Origin: Asterias amurensis
Lineage: Eukaryota > Echinodermata > Asteroidea > Forcipulatida > Asteriidae
Direction: 5' to 3'
Length of the DNA stretch: 64,000 nucleotides
Assembly (NCBI RefSeq): GCF_032118995.1
Contig: NC_092662.1
Span: 15,203,701 to 15,267,700, forward strand
Shown here: positions 42,690 to 53,800 of the stretch, in pieces
Layout of the letters: every line of letters begins with the position of its first letter
How positions within the stretch are numbered: the stretch's first letter is position 1
Position numbers and translations under genes: made by a program
The notes under the pieces: model-generated
What the model saw: only the letters and a program-made list of their open reading frames with translations
Databases searched by the model: none
Told to the model about the DNA's origin: nothing

Positions 42690-44087
42690 TCTTTCTGCCA
42701 AATTAGGAGGCAGTTATTGTTTATATGAGAGATGAGAGTCACTGCTGACCGAAACCTGGTTCATACTTTCTTCTAATTGACGCAATAATCAGTAAGTGCC
42801 AAACCAGGACATGCAATAATCGGTACTCGCCAAAAACCTCGCTTTCGCAAGAAAGTATGAACCAGGCGTCTGAAAGTCAGGGATAAGATTGTTCAGACTT
42901 TTGGCTGAATTTAGACTTTTTATGTTGGCCTGGTGAAGAAAATCAGACAATATTTTTTTTTCCAAAAATAAAGAAATCCTGCTCATTGGTCTACTTCTCT
43001 AGTGCTTTGGATACTGTTTGCAAAAGCTCCTTGGAATCTATAACCCCAGGGGTTACCAAACGGTTGATTTGGCGTACATACCTTAGAATTTGTATCCAAG
43101 TTTCAGATTTTTTCGTTAGTAATGACTCTCACCCCTGGAAAGTGTAGGATCCAAATTTAAGGAGGCATGTTGAAACAATGACATTCCACCTTTTGGTAAC
43201 CCTGGAGTTGTAGGTTTCAAGGAGCTTCTGAGAACAGTTTCCTCGGTGCTAGAGAAGTAGACCAAAGAGCAGGATTTATTTACATCTGAACAATTTATGA
43301 GCTTTGGTTATTTTTTGTGACTAAGCTGACATAAAAAAGTCTAAATTCAGATGTCAAACATTTCTTCCACTGTTATGTCTGGTGCTCTGTTATTTACAAA
43401 ACTACACTTAAAGTCTATGCAAGTATTTATACTCAAATGAATTGAAATTATATTTTGGCTGCCCCAAAAACCTCCACTCTCTAAAATTTCCTGGAGTTTT
43501 ATATAATGAAACCTGCATAACCGGAAAATATTTTGAATCTTGGTGTTGAATTTCTGTTTATCTTTTTGAAGAAATTAAAGAAATTATTTTGTTTTTATTG
43601 TACTTTCTTAAACCAATTAAACCAAGCTCTTTGGTTACCCTTTGGTATGATGAATTTAAAGTTTTCCTTTTTTTTTTTTTTTGGGGGGGGGGGTTGCATC
43701 AACCGCCATTTGGCTTGCCAAAACCATCTTTACTCCATCCGTAGGCCCTAGAAATATAAAGTTGGTTGAAAAGAAACACTTTGAGAATATTTAAGTAGCT
43801 TGATTGTGACTTATTTGAATGGAGGGATATGATAATTATATTTGTTAAATGAATGAATTTAATGAACAATAAAAAAGTTGCAAAAATTTGAAAATAATAT
43901 TTTTTATCTGAGTGTGATTGTTTCATCTACTTGTATGTGTTTATTTTCCCTGTGTGGTGACTATTGACTGACAAATGTACCACCAGGTTTATCTATAAAA
44001 CTAGCGCCCTCTACCATGAATTTGTAAAGAAGGATATCATTCCTCCTGTGAGCGAGAATCTAGCTTGAAACAAGACTACATCAACAT
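42690..44087. other. CNTRL-MRRF spacer
   Basis: No coding exon was recognised. Around 42735-42860 and 42960-43265 are inverted segments ('cctggttcatactttcttc' with its inverse; 'gagcaggatttatt' with 'aagaaatcctgctc'), so a foldback repeat covers much of it. A T-run followed by a G-run is at 43668-43692. Confidence 0.4.
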
Positions 44088-44099
44088 CAAAATGGCGGC
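44088..44099 (+). promoter_or_regulatory. TISU/YY1-like element before MRRF
   Basis: CAAAATGGCGGC, identical to the element at 6914. It lies about 500 bases before the MRRF start and probably within a 5' UTR exon. Confidence 0.5.
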
Positions 44100-44130
44100 G
44101 CCCAGTTGCAGGAGCACAGGTGGCGAAAAC
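44092..44130 (+). other. MRRF: Candidate 5' UTR exon of MRRF, with an upstream ORF
   Basis: ATG at 44092 opens 13 codons (MAAPSCRSTGGEN) to a donor, aac|gtgaga. Joined to the acceptor before 44550 the frame runs 16 more codons and stops at TAA 44598-44600, which overlaps the MRRF ATG by one base (TAATG). Confidence 0.45.
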
Positions 44131-44314
44131 GTGAGATAACATCACACATTGACATATGAGAGAGCTGTAGGAACACCTGTTGAAGGTTGGTAGACCATTA
44201 TAGTGAACTTTGACTTGGGTCTTTATGGTAGGATACTCTTTTTGAGTGCTTGCCGCTCTGTCAAATTTATGTGACTGAAAATTAAAAAACAATCATCACA
44301 AACGAAACGAGGGG

Positions 44315-44404
44315 CGGGGGGGGGGGGGGGGCGGTAGCACTAAATACCGACAACTCACGACCCCTCACGACAACTCACGACAACTCACGACAACTCACGA
44401 CAAC
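44315..44404. repeat. G-run and 10-bp satellite in the MRRF leader intron
   Basis: A run of about 15 G near 44316 is followed by about five copies of 'ctcacgacaa' at 44353-44403. Confidence 0.85.
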
Positions 44405-44599
44405 AATTTTTAAATGTATTGCAGTTGCAGATAAAAATAAAGTTATGTTGCATTTTCACTGTGCCCTGTGGTGTGTGTATGGAACTTACAATTTTATATT
44501 TCTTTAGATAGTAATAATATGTGAATGTTTGTTTGTTATTTCCGTACAGATTAATTCAATCAATGTAAGACCGAGTGTTCCAGTGATTGTTCTACAATA

Positions 44600-47500
44600 A
44601 TGGCAACCGGAATACTCCACCGTACGATTCTCACTCGCATTGTATCTCTGAGTAGCAAGCAATTACATCAGCATAGAAGTATTCAATCAGTGGCTGTATT
44701 CTCATCAATAAGACATTTTAATATCCGCCAAGAAGGAAGTCATGTATGTACATCAAGACACCTTCATGGATCATCTGCTCTCAGTGCTAAGAAAGGTGAG
44801 TTATTTGTGAAATTGTTTGAAGAAGACATGTTCAGTAGTGTTAAGTTTGTTTATAAGTTTTGTTGGAAAAGTTTCCGTATGGCGCCACCACTTTTTCATT
44901 CGAAATAAAATAATATAGTATCTAATTTACCTGATAGATATATCCCTTTTTGTAAAAATGAGAAAACGGAAAGTTATCCGTTTTGTTTAATTAGAAATAG
45001 TCTAACATCACAAGGCTGGATGGATGGCAACTTTAAGGTGAGGGCAACACTTAACTGCTTTGGGCTGTCAACGTTAAACAACTGTCACCAGGGCTATACT
45101 CCTGGGCCTGAAACTCCTGGGCCTGGTAGAGCAGAATGCACTACCTTCCCAAGTAATAGAAGGACAAATCTCAATTCTTAAATTAGATGCAAATAATAGT
45201 TAATGGCCTGACGTTTCAACACTAGCAGAGTCTTTTCTGGGACGGGAGTTTACAGCCCTGGGCTGCTGTGGCACTCCGATGAAGGTTTTTCAAACACAGT
45301 ATCAATCTCTACCCTCACAGAAACATGTGTACCAATCTATGGATGAAGAGAAGCAAGTATAGTAAAGCATCTTGCTCAAGGACACGAGTCATGACTGGGA
45401 TTTGAACCCACACTTGAGAATGACTTGAATTCGGTTCTCTAAGCCACTCGGACAATGTCTCCTTGGTAAAGCAGTTTGCAACAGCTAATGGTAATTCTTT
45501 TTTTCTCATTCTTTTTCTTTTTAATTTCTGACACCAGGAAGGAAGCATCAGACTAAAGTGGATGTGAATCGCTCCGTGGACGACAGCATTCTAGATTTAC
45601 AAGATGTTCATCAAGACATGAAGACAGCAATAGATGCTCTCAAACAGAGTTATATAAAGACACTGAACATCAGAACTTCACAGGGTGAGACTTATATTGA
45701 TGTCTGTGCCATTCTTATCAAGGAAGTTGATGGTTTGGTTGCAAGGAATGGTTCTGAAAATCCTTTGTCACTGAGATCCCACAGTCTACTGACACGTCTC
45801 ACCGTGACTACACAGGACACTCGCACATAATGGGCACATAATGGTTCTATTTTCAGGAGAACCAATCAGAGCAGTGACTGACTTAGTCTTGGTGCAAGAT
45901 GTCTTGTTGAGTACTCAACACTACACACACGTCGCGACACACGTCACAACACACGGTGCGACACAAGTCGTGACTATACCGCCAAAATTCGTGCGATGTG
46001 TGAAGGTGATCTGGAAGTTTCCCAACAGCCCTAATATTGTTCGATGGTAATGTGCGCGGATCAGAGCGGGGATCGCGATAGTATAACGAACAACAACGTC
46101 TTGCATCAAGACTATGACTGACTCTACACTGAAACCTCTGAACCCCCCTTGGAATAGGCCCACATCTATCCCAGTCTTCAGTCTCTCTGACGATGACTAG
46201 AGCAAGCTAGTCCAAATGTTGAGACCAATCAGAACTCGCTCCGCAGTAGTGAAGTTATCAATGAGAGTTTCCCTCTCCACTAAGCAAAAGTGGTAGTCCC
46301 GACCAATTTTCCTACCTTCCACCCAGGGCCCAATTTCATAAAGCTTGTAAGCACAAAAATCTGCTTAGCATGAAATTTCTTCCTTGATAAAAACAAGATT
46401 GCCAACCAAATATTAATTTGTTGCATATTGCTTGCTACTGGCATTCAGCTGTTGTTTGCTTATCCTGAAAATCACATGGACATTTGGTTGGTAATTCTGT
46501 TTTTATGAAGGAAGAAATTTCATGCTATGCAAATATTTGTGCTTACAGGCTTACAAATTTTGAATATCTACTCCCTGGTATTAGAGGAGTCTCCTGAACA
46601 TACAAAAACACAAAAACAAGAAGTTATACTGGGGTGGATTTCACAAAGGTTGTCCTAACTTGAGACTAGTCCTAGGCAATGCTAAGAGATAGGACTGGTC
46701 CTAAGTTAGGACCAGTAACTCATCCTAACTTAGGACTGGTCCTTTCTCTTAGCATTGCCTAGGACTAGTCCTAGGCAATGCTAAGAGATAGGACTGGTCC
46801 TAAGTTAGGACCAGTAACTCATCCTAACTTAGGACTGGTCCTTTCTCTTAGCATTGCCTAGGACTAGTCCTAGGCAATGCTAAGAGATAGGACTGGTCCT
46901 AAGTTAGGACCAGTAACTCATCCTAACTTAGGACTGGTCCTTTCTCTTAGCATTGCCTAGGACTAGTCCTAGGCAATGCTAAGAGATAGGACTGGTCCTA
47001 AGTTAGGACCAGTAACTCATCCTAACTTAGGACTGGTCCTTTCTCTTAGCATTGCCTAGGACTAGTCCTAAGTTAGGACTACCTTTGTGAAATCCACCCC
47101 TGGTTACTTTACTAAGGTGTGAAGAAGACAAGCTTTTTATTTCAAAACACTGAGTCAGTGAAAGTTGCTTTTTCCACATTGTTGCATTTTAGGTTGTTTA
47201 AAGTAGTACTTTTTTTCTTCAGGTGTTTTGGATCATATTCAGGTTTCAACGAACGATGGGAAATTTTCTCTCAACCAACTTGGTCAGATTACTGCCAAGA
47301 GCTCCAATATGATGTCTGTTAACATGACCAGCTTCCCCGAGGTAAACAAACAACAGTCAACAACAAAGTTGTTTGTAGTTTCACAATGACAAATGTATTC
47401 AGTAGTGTTGTTTTATTGTAAAATTTCAAAAATTATTTTGTGTGTGTACATCTAGTGAATTTGATCTATGGTAGAGTGACACCATGAGAAATATTTCAGC

Positions 47501-49524
47501 GCATCACAAGTTTATTATTATTATTACCTCCATGGTTTAAATGGAAGGTACACGTTTGGTAGTTGTCACAGACCAGTCTTCTCACTTGGTGTATTCCATC
47601 ATAACCATAAAATAACAAGCCTGTGAAAATTTTGGCTCAATTGGTCATCGAAGTTGCGAGAAAATGATGAAAGAAAAAACACCCTTGTTGGACGAATTTG
47701 TGTGCTTTCATACATGTATAAGAATAAAAGACTTCTAGCTAGAAGTCTTTTATTATTTTAGTGAGAAATTACCTCTTTCTCAAAAACTACGTTACTTCAG
47801 AGGGAGTTGTTTCCCACAATGTTTTATACTATCAACAGCTCTCCAATGCTCGTTACCAAGTCAGTTTTTAAGTTAATAGTTGTTATGAGTAATTACCAAA
47901 CGTGTACCTTCCCTTTAAAGCCATTAGACCCTTTCGGTACAGACAAAAAAAAAAAAGTTCACAGATTTACAAATAACTTACAGGGTTTACAGAAGGTAAT
48001 GGTGAAAGACTTCTCTTGAAATTTTATTCCATGAAATGCTTTACTTTTTGAGAAAACATTAAAACAATATCAATTCTCGATAGCGAGAATTACGGATTTA
48101 TTTTAAACACATGTTATGACACAGCGAAACGTGCGGAAACAAGAGTGGGTTTTCCCATTATTTTCTCCCGACTCCGATGACCGATTGAGCCTAAATTTTC
48201 ACAGGTTTGTTATTTTATATATAAGTTGTGATACACGAAGTGTGGGACTTGGACAATACTGTTTACCGAAAGTGTATAATGGCTTTAAATAACCACATGT
48301 TATCTTGAAATGACCACAACTTGTCTTGAAATCAAGTCAATACTGTATTTATTTGACTTTATTACTATGTATATGTTTTTATTCAGGCTACTCAGGCAGC
48401 TGTTAAGGCCATCAGGGAATGTGGAATGAACTTGAATCCGCAAGTGACAGGTTCGCTCATCCAAGTTCCAATCCCCAAGTAAGTTACTTTGATCTTTTCT
48501 TCTTGGCTACCAAATTTCATCCATATTTCATTTAATTTATTCTGGATATGAAGCCAAGGACTTTCAGAAAAGCGAACTTACATGTAATCACTATACTAGC
48601 TAGGAGCCCCATGGAGAAAGACAAGAAGGAAATATTAGTTTTAGATGTGGGAGGAAAACCCAAGAGAATTATTCCAGAGAAAACCCCCGCAGTCAAGTGA
48701 AGTAGGGACTGAGAACCCATTCGACATAGTGCCCACATCGTGATTCGAACCGGGGTCCTAGAGGTGGTAGGCGTGGAAAGACACCTCTACGCCAACCCAA
48801 CCTAAAATTGGTAGAATATTTCCTCCCTTGCCTCATGTACAAAGTTTCTGGTGAAAATCAGACTCCGATTTCCAGTACAATCATCTGTGAAAAGTTTTCT
48901 GTAAAAGCATTTGGAATTGTGAAAGTGGCAACGGTCACCCTTTCAACTTTGTAAATTCTCTCTCAAAGCCTTTTATGAAGAAGGATCACCACGGTGCAGT
49001 GGTTAGACTGCAGGACTTGCAATCAACGGGTTGTGGGTTTGAATACTACCAAGCTAACCGCTGATTTCACAATGACTAGAATAAGTGTTGTAGCTAGTTA
49101 CTCCAGAAGATGGTCAGAGCATACTGACCAAAATGTCTAGCAGAAACACTGGCTCTTCTCAGAGCCAGCATTACTCAAAAAGAGATTTTACATAGTGTCA
49201 CCGCAAACCTTACTTACTTTATTTTCCAATTTCCACTATGCATGGCCTTCCTTAAAGTATTATGTATTTTCTTCTTATTACAGAGTAACTAAGGAGCACA
49301 GAGAACAGCTAGCTAAACAAGCCAAAGTTATGTGCGACAAATCCAAGGTCTCAGTGCGTCAGATACGCAGTAATTACATCAGTAAAATCAAGAAACATAA
49401 AGACTCTGCCTCAAAAGACACTCTCTTTATTCTGGAGAAACAGATTGGACAAATTGCCGACGTTACCATCGAGAATGCTGAGCAGCTGCTGACTGGAAAA
49501 ACGAAAGAACTTTTAGGAAAGTGA
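44600..49524 (+). CDS. MRRF: Mitochondrial ribosome recycling factor
   Basis: MRRF splits the mitochondrial ribosome after termination, together with the recycling EF-G. Five exons join in phase: 44600..44795, 45538..45684, 47223..47341, 48387..48478, 49284..49524 (TGA). They give 264 residues, against 262 in human. The first 60 residues are Arg/Ser-rich without acidic residues until late, a good mitochondrial presequence (MATGILHRTILTRIV...). Family landmarks are ALKQSYIKTLNIRTSQG, SVNMTSFPE, AAVKAIRECGMNLNP and VPIPKVTKEHREQLAKQAK. The C-terminal helix ends LLTGKTKELLGK. The start has a good context (A at -3, G at +4). The V/GQIRSN segment covers the conserved arginine region used in bacterial RRF. 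Confidence 0.97.
44862..44975. repeat. Family L foldback element (copy 1)
   Basis: 'gaaaagtttccgtatggcgc' at the left pairs with 'cggaaagttatccg' at the right. A second copy in the opposite orientation is at 51466. Confidence 0.75.
45355..45462 (-). repeat. S1 SINE head, reverse
   Basis: The inverse shows the B box 'gggttcaaatcccagtc', then 'atgactcgtgtccttgagc'. It lies in MRRF intron 1 ahead of exon 2. Confidence 0.65.
46327..46556. repeat. Family D foldback element (copy 4), degraded right end
   Basis: It is flanked at the left by CAG and begins ggcccaatttcataaagct. The right end lost the terminal inverted repeat. Confidence 0.65.
46631..47100. repeat. Family F element with a 99-bp palindromic array
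   Basis: Termini are 'ggggtggatttcacaaagg' and its inverse at 47082-47100. Inside are four identical 99-bp units starting near 46662, 46761, 46860 and 46959. Each is itself a palindrome containing CCTAGGCAATGCTAAGAGA and its inverse. Normal family F copies are about 150 bp. Confidence 0.95.
47537..47918. mobile_element. Family C element sharing its TTAA with a family B copy
   Basis: TTAA at 47537-47540 and 47915-47918, with 'ggtacacgtttggtagttg' at one end and 'aaacgtgtaccttcccttt' at the other. The right TTAA is also the left TTAA of the family B copy. Confidence 0.8.
47915..48288. mobile_element. Family B element (TTAA target), copy 4
   Basis: TTAAAGCCATTAGACCCTTTC to 'gtgtataatggctttaa'. 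Central palindrome 'attctcgatagcgagaat'. Inserted at the target site of the neighbouring family C copy. Confidence 0.9.
48560..48800 (-). repeat. S2 SINE, reverse
   Basis: Contains the inverse of 'ttggcttcatatccag', 'gggttttcctcccacatcta' and a head with 'ggaccccggttcgaatc' (near 48740-48760), a good B box. Confidence 0.7.
48985..49212. repeat. tRNA-derived repeat head followed by a family K fragment
   Basis: 'ggtgcagtggttagactgca' and 'gtgggtttgaatactacc' form an A-box/B-box pair also seen near 58460. From 49090, 'cagaagatggtcagagcata' is the family K segment seen at 3715. Confidence 0.5.
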
Positions 49525-50813
49525 TTTTTGTTTGTCTTAGGCCCTTTTCGAAATGACGACTTCGGTTTTGGATTCGGCTTCAGGCTAGCTTGGTCCCGCG
49601 GTTGTTTTGACAGTTGTGCGTGCTGTGTGTATACACACAAAGCCGTGATTTGGAAAAGGGCCTATAAGTTTGGTAATGACCCTGAACAAGTTTTTATCCG
49701 AAAAGCCTACTACTTGTTATAAAGATGATTGGTAGTAAGCATCATGCAAAGTGCCCATGTTGATAAGAAATCAAGAAAAGTATTTCAACAAATTTGAACG
49801 TACTTTTGGAGACTTGGGGATTGTATTTTTATGGTGTCTGTTCACATCGCAAATGTTGATGGATGTGACATTCTTGATGAAAATCAATTGTGTTTTCCTG
49901 TTTTATCAACATGTAGACACTGTATTCAACTGAAAATTTCGCATGTGACTTTTATTGTAGGCCTATCTTTATTGCTAATTTTTGGCTTTTATTGTGATGA
50001 TCATTCAAAAGAAGAACAAAGGTTGACTATAAGTCACATGCATGAATTATATTGAATAAGTATGATCAATGGTATTGGAATAACATCAACTTTTTGAGAT
50101 CGGCCAGGTAAAATAATTTTAGTTTCCTTGGGGGTACAGCATTGTTTTCAAAGAGGGAAAATTAAACGGGATTAAAGTGCATGTTAAAGTAACAACACAT
50201 TTCTTTAAAACGATATAGATGTAAATCCCTATGTGATCTAAAAAACTATAATGTTTTCATCATGTATGGAGAATTGGAGGTATTATAAAAAAAAAAACAT
50301 TTATGCAATTAAAAAAAAAGTGTAAACACAATTTCTGTCTCCTTTTTACTTTTTATCTACTGTCAGAGCACAATATGATTGGGGAAAGGGTAAGCAATTA
50401 TTTTTGCCTAGTCGGTTTTTTATTAGTTAAATGGCCATTTAGTTAAGGTTGGGGGAGGGTCACGCCCGCATAAGAACACGTTGTCGTTTATCTGTTGTAG
50501 CGCCCTCTGTCGACGTTCATTTGAGAACCAGAAGAAAAAAAATCACCCAATCGCCCCAAAAAGCTCGCCCCCGTATGTTGTTGTTGGATGCATCGAATGC
50601 ACACACATTGAACGGAAGAATTCAAGTCATGAAAGAAAATCCGTGTGGGTGAAAAGCTGTTTCTAGCATATTCTTTGGTCCTTTTAGATGGAAATTGGGG
50701 TGGTTTATGAAGTCTATTATTAGTATATGAATCACACTGTTGATAGGTGGATGGTGTAATTCCTACTTTGTTTTCTCGAAAGACCCTAGTTTTTCGGTTT
50801 TTATCGGTTCAAG
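49525..50813. other. MRRF 3' flank and BAG6 upstream region
   Basis: Inverted words flank 49535-49665 ('aggcccttttcgaaatgacg' and 'gatttggaaaagggccta'). ATTAAA at 50161 and 50171 are possible weak poly(A) signals for MRRF. From about 50440 the sequence becomes GC-richer ('cgccctctgtcgacgttc') and may be the BAG6 promoter. Confidence 0.4.
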
Positions 50814-53800
50814 ATGATGGACGTAACGGTGAAAACGCTGGATTCGCAGACAAGACAATTCTCTGTTCCCGAGCAGGTAAATTTCGTAGTCATAAAAACT
50901 CTTATTTTGGGGAGGCGTTTGAACTTTTATTATTGAGTCATGTAAACACTATGAGTTCAGTATATTGTACACTTAATTGTGACTTAATTTTAATCAATAA
51001 ATCTAGTCATTTTGACTCATTGAGTTATTTATTAATTTAATTATTGTAGGTTGTCAGTTTCCTTTATTAAAAAAAAAAAAAAAAAAAAAACCCAGCTAAC
51101 TAACATTTGTAAGTTGATTAACATTGTTCTGGAATCTGTACTGTATTTTACTGGATGGCAGTCAACTCTCCCCCAATTTATGAAAATGTGAACAAATATC
51201 AGATTATTACCTCAAAATCAAATTAAAGAAGTAAATAAACTTAAATTAATAAAGTAAATAACCATCCCGATTCTATCATATATAAATTTCCAGGCAATAA
51301 TGTAGCAAATAAATGTAGGAGGCTGGGACTTTGTCGGGGAGGGGGCGACTTTATGAGGGGTCACATTTCTTTGAGAACAATGTGCTTTCATTCATATTTT
51401 AATCAATTTGTTTTCTTCGATAATACAATTTGATTGTATTGTTTTGAATGCTACATGTAGTTGCTACGGATAACTTTCCGTATGGCGCCACCACTTTTTC
51501 ACTCAATTTTACAAAAAGGGATATCTTATTGAGGTAAATTAGATACTATATTATTTTATATAGAATGAAAAAGTGGTGGTGCCATACAGAAACTTTTCCG
51601 TTGCTACTAACAATGACTTATGAGTTGAAGACATTTCTCAAGAAAATATTACCCAATAAAATTGCAAATAACCCCAATATTTTTAATATAACAGATAACA
51701 GTAAAAGAATTCAAGGACAGAATCGCTGGTTCAGTGGTAAGTGAAATAAAACTAAGCAGGCCTGACACTTTTATAAAGTGTAACAAGATTTAAAGCCGTA
51801 AAATTTTGCACTTGCCATGTAAACGAAGAATGCTGATCGCAATATGCAGAATTCGGCGGTAAGCAGAGCCATGAGTTTGGGCCTTGATATTATCAACAAG
51901 TGTGTGGACAAAATCTTACTAAAGCCCAGTTCATACTTCCTATGATGCGAAGCGAATTCGATATAAATTTTGACGTCACAAATACTTCAGATTAGTTGAG
52001 ATGTGCTCAACTCCTGCTAAACATTCACAGCAAAAACAGAGCTGTGACGAAAAAATTCACTTCGCATTCACAAGAAGTATGAACCAGGCTTCAGGGATAG
52101 CAAGTTAATACTATAATGATGAGTGTAATGTTTGCCTCTGCAGAACATCCCAGCTTCTACTCAGCGTCTTATTTTCTGCGGACGAGTTCTTCAAGATTCT
52201 AAGAAGCTATCTGAGTATGAGGTGCATGGATGTACCATTCACCTGGTGGAGAAACCACCACCATCCACAACACCATCTACTTCTAGTACTTCAACTTCAA
52301 GCACTAGCGGTCAACATGGTATGGACAAAGCAATTTTTCTCTTAAAGGAACACGTTGCCTTGGATCGGTCGAGTTGGTCTTTGAAAAACGTTTGTAACCG
52401 TTTTTTATAAAATGCATATGGGTAGAAAGATGTTGTAAAAGTAGAATACAATGATCCACACAAACATGCCTCGAAATTGCGTGGTTTTCCTTTTAACTCG
52501 TCGACTAACACGTCGGCCATTTATGGGGGTCAACATTTTGACTCCCATAAATGGCCGACGGTGATAGTTCGCACAGTAGAAGGAAAACCACGCAATTTCG
52601 AGGCAAACTTGTGTGGATCATTGTATGCTACTTTTAAATCATCTTTCCAACCATATGCATTATATAAAAAACGGTTACAGGGCTTTTGTTTTGACCAACT
52701 CGTCCGATCCAAGGCAACGTGTTCCTTTAAAGGATTTGGGTACTTTATGTAACACAAAACAAAATGTCCACAGATGTACATTAAACTTACACAGTTTAAA
52801 GATAATGATGGTAGAAAGCTTCCCTTTAAATATTACTTGCTGAGGTGCTGTATTTTTTGAGAAATGAGTAAAACAATTTCATGAAAATACTTTGTTGTCT
52901 CAGTGAGACGAAAATGTAGAAATTAGAATTTCTCCTTAAAACATTGCGTTGCTCTGTGATTTTCACTTTTTTCTTCTTCAAATACTTGATGACTAATGAA
53001 GCTGAAACTTCTACAAGTAACTTATTTTAAATACATCTTCATTCACAGTAAGTAGGGATTCTTGTCACGGCCAAAAAACTGATCCACAAAAGGTACCAAA
53101 ACCCCTTAAAGGCAGGGTATACTTTGAGTAATATTGTCAAAGACCAGTATCCCTTGGTGCATCCCAACACATGCATAACAAACCTGTGAAAATTTTGGCA
53201 GAAAAAGTGAAAGAAAAAATACCGTTGTTGCATAGATTTGTGTGTTTTTCAAATACCTGTGAATGGTTTCTTGCCTGAAGCCTTCTCAGATTGAAATTTT
53301 GGGGTGATGAATTAAGATAAGATAAGATAAGATAAGATAAGAACTTTATTATCCCACACTGGGGAAATTAAAACTGGCCATGATTCAAAAAACTACATTA
53401 CTTGAGTTCAAGTACATTACTTGAGTTCAAGGGGGGTTCATTTCTGACAATGTTTTATATATCAACGGCTCTCCAGGGCTCTTTACTTTATTAGGAGATT
53501 TCATTTAATTTTATTTAATTTTATTTGATTTGATGAGATTTTGATAGCAAGTTGTCCAAAGATTAACAGTTTTGCACATTGGGCATTGTCGAACACATGT
53601 GCCTTTCTTTTGAATTCAACCTGATTCTTAATACACTGTATACTGTGCATTTCTTCTCAGGGGGTGGCATGAGCGATGGGCGAGATAGTTTCTTCATGGG
53701 TGCTATTACAGTACAAGCTGACATTGGAGATGCAGGCAATATACACGTCCAGGTATTAAGACCAATTACAATTTAATTCAAGACATTTGTTTCCATTCCA

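Larger units (their letters stand above)
50814..52318 (+). other. BAG6: BAG6 ubiquitin-like domain (exons 1-3)
   Basis: [18 protein letters not shown] is followed by [14 protein letters not shown] and [20 protein letters not shown], ending IHLVEKPPP. Each segment aligns with the human BAG6 UBL. A Ser/Thr-rich linker begins in exon 3. The second Met is an equally possible start. Confidence 0.95.

Noticed and set aside
46662..47057. 99-bp repeats as a CRISPR or gene array
   Set aside because: The units are contiguous palindromes without unique spacers, inside a foldback element.
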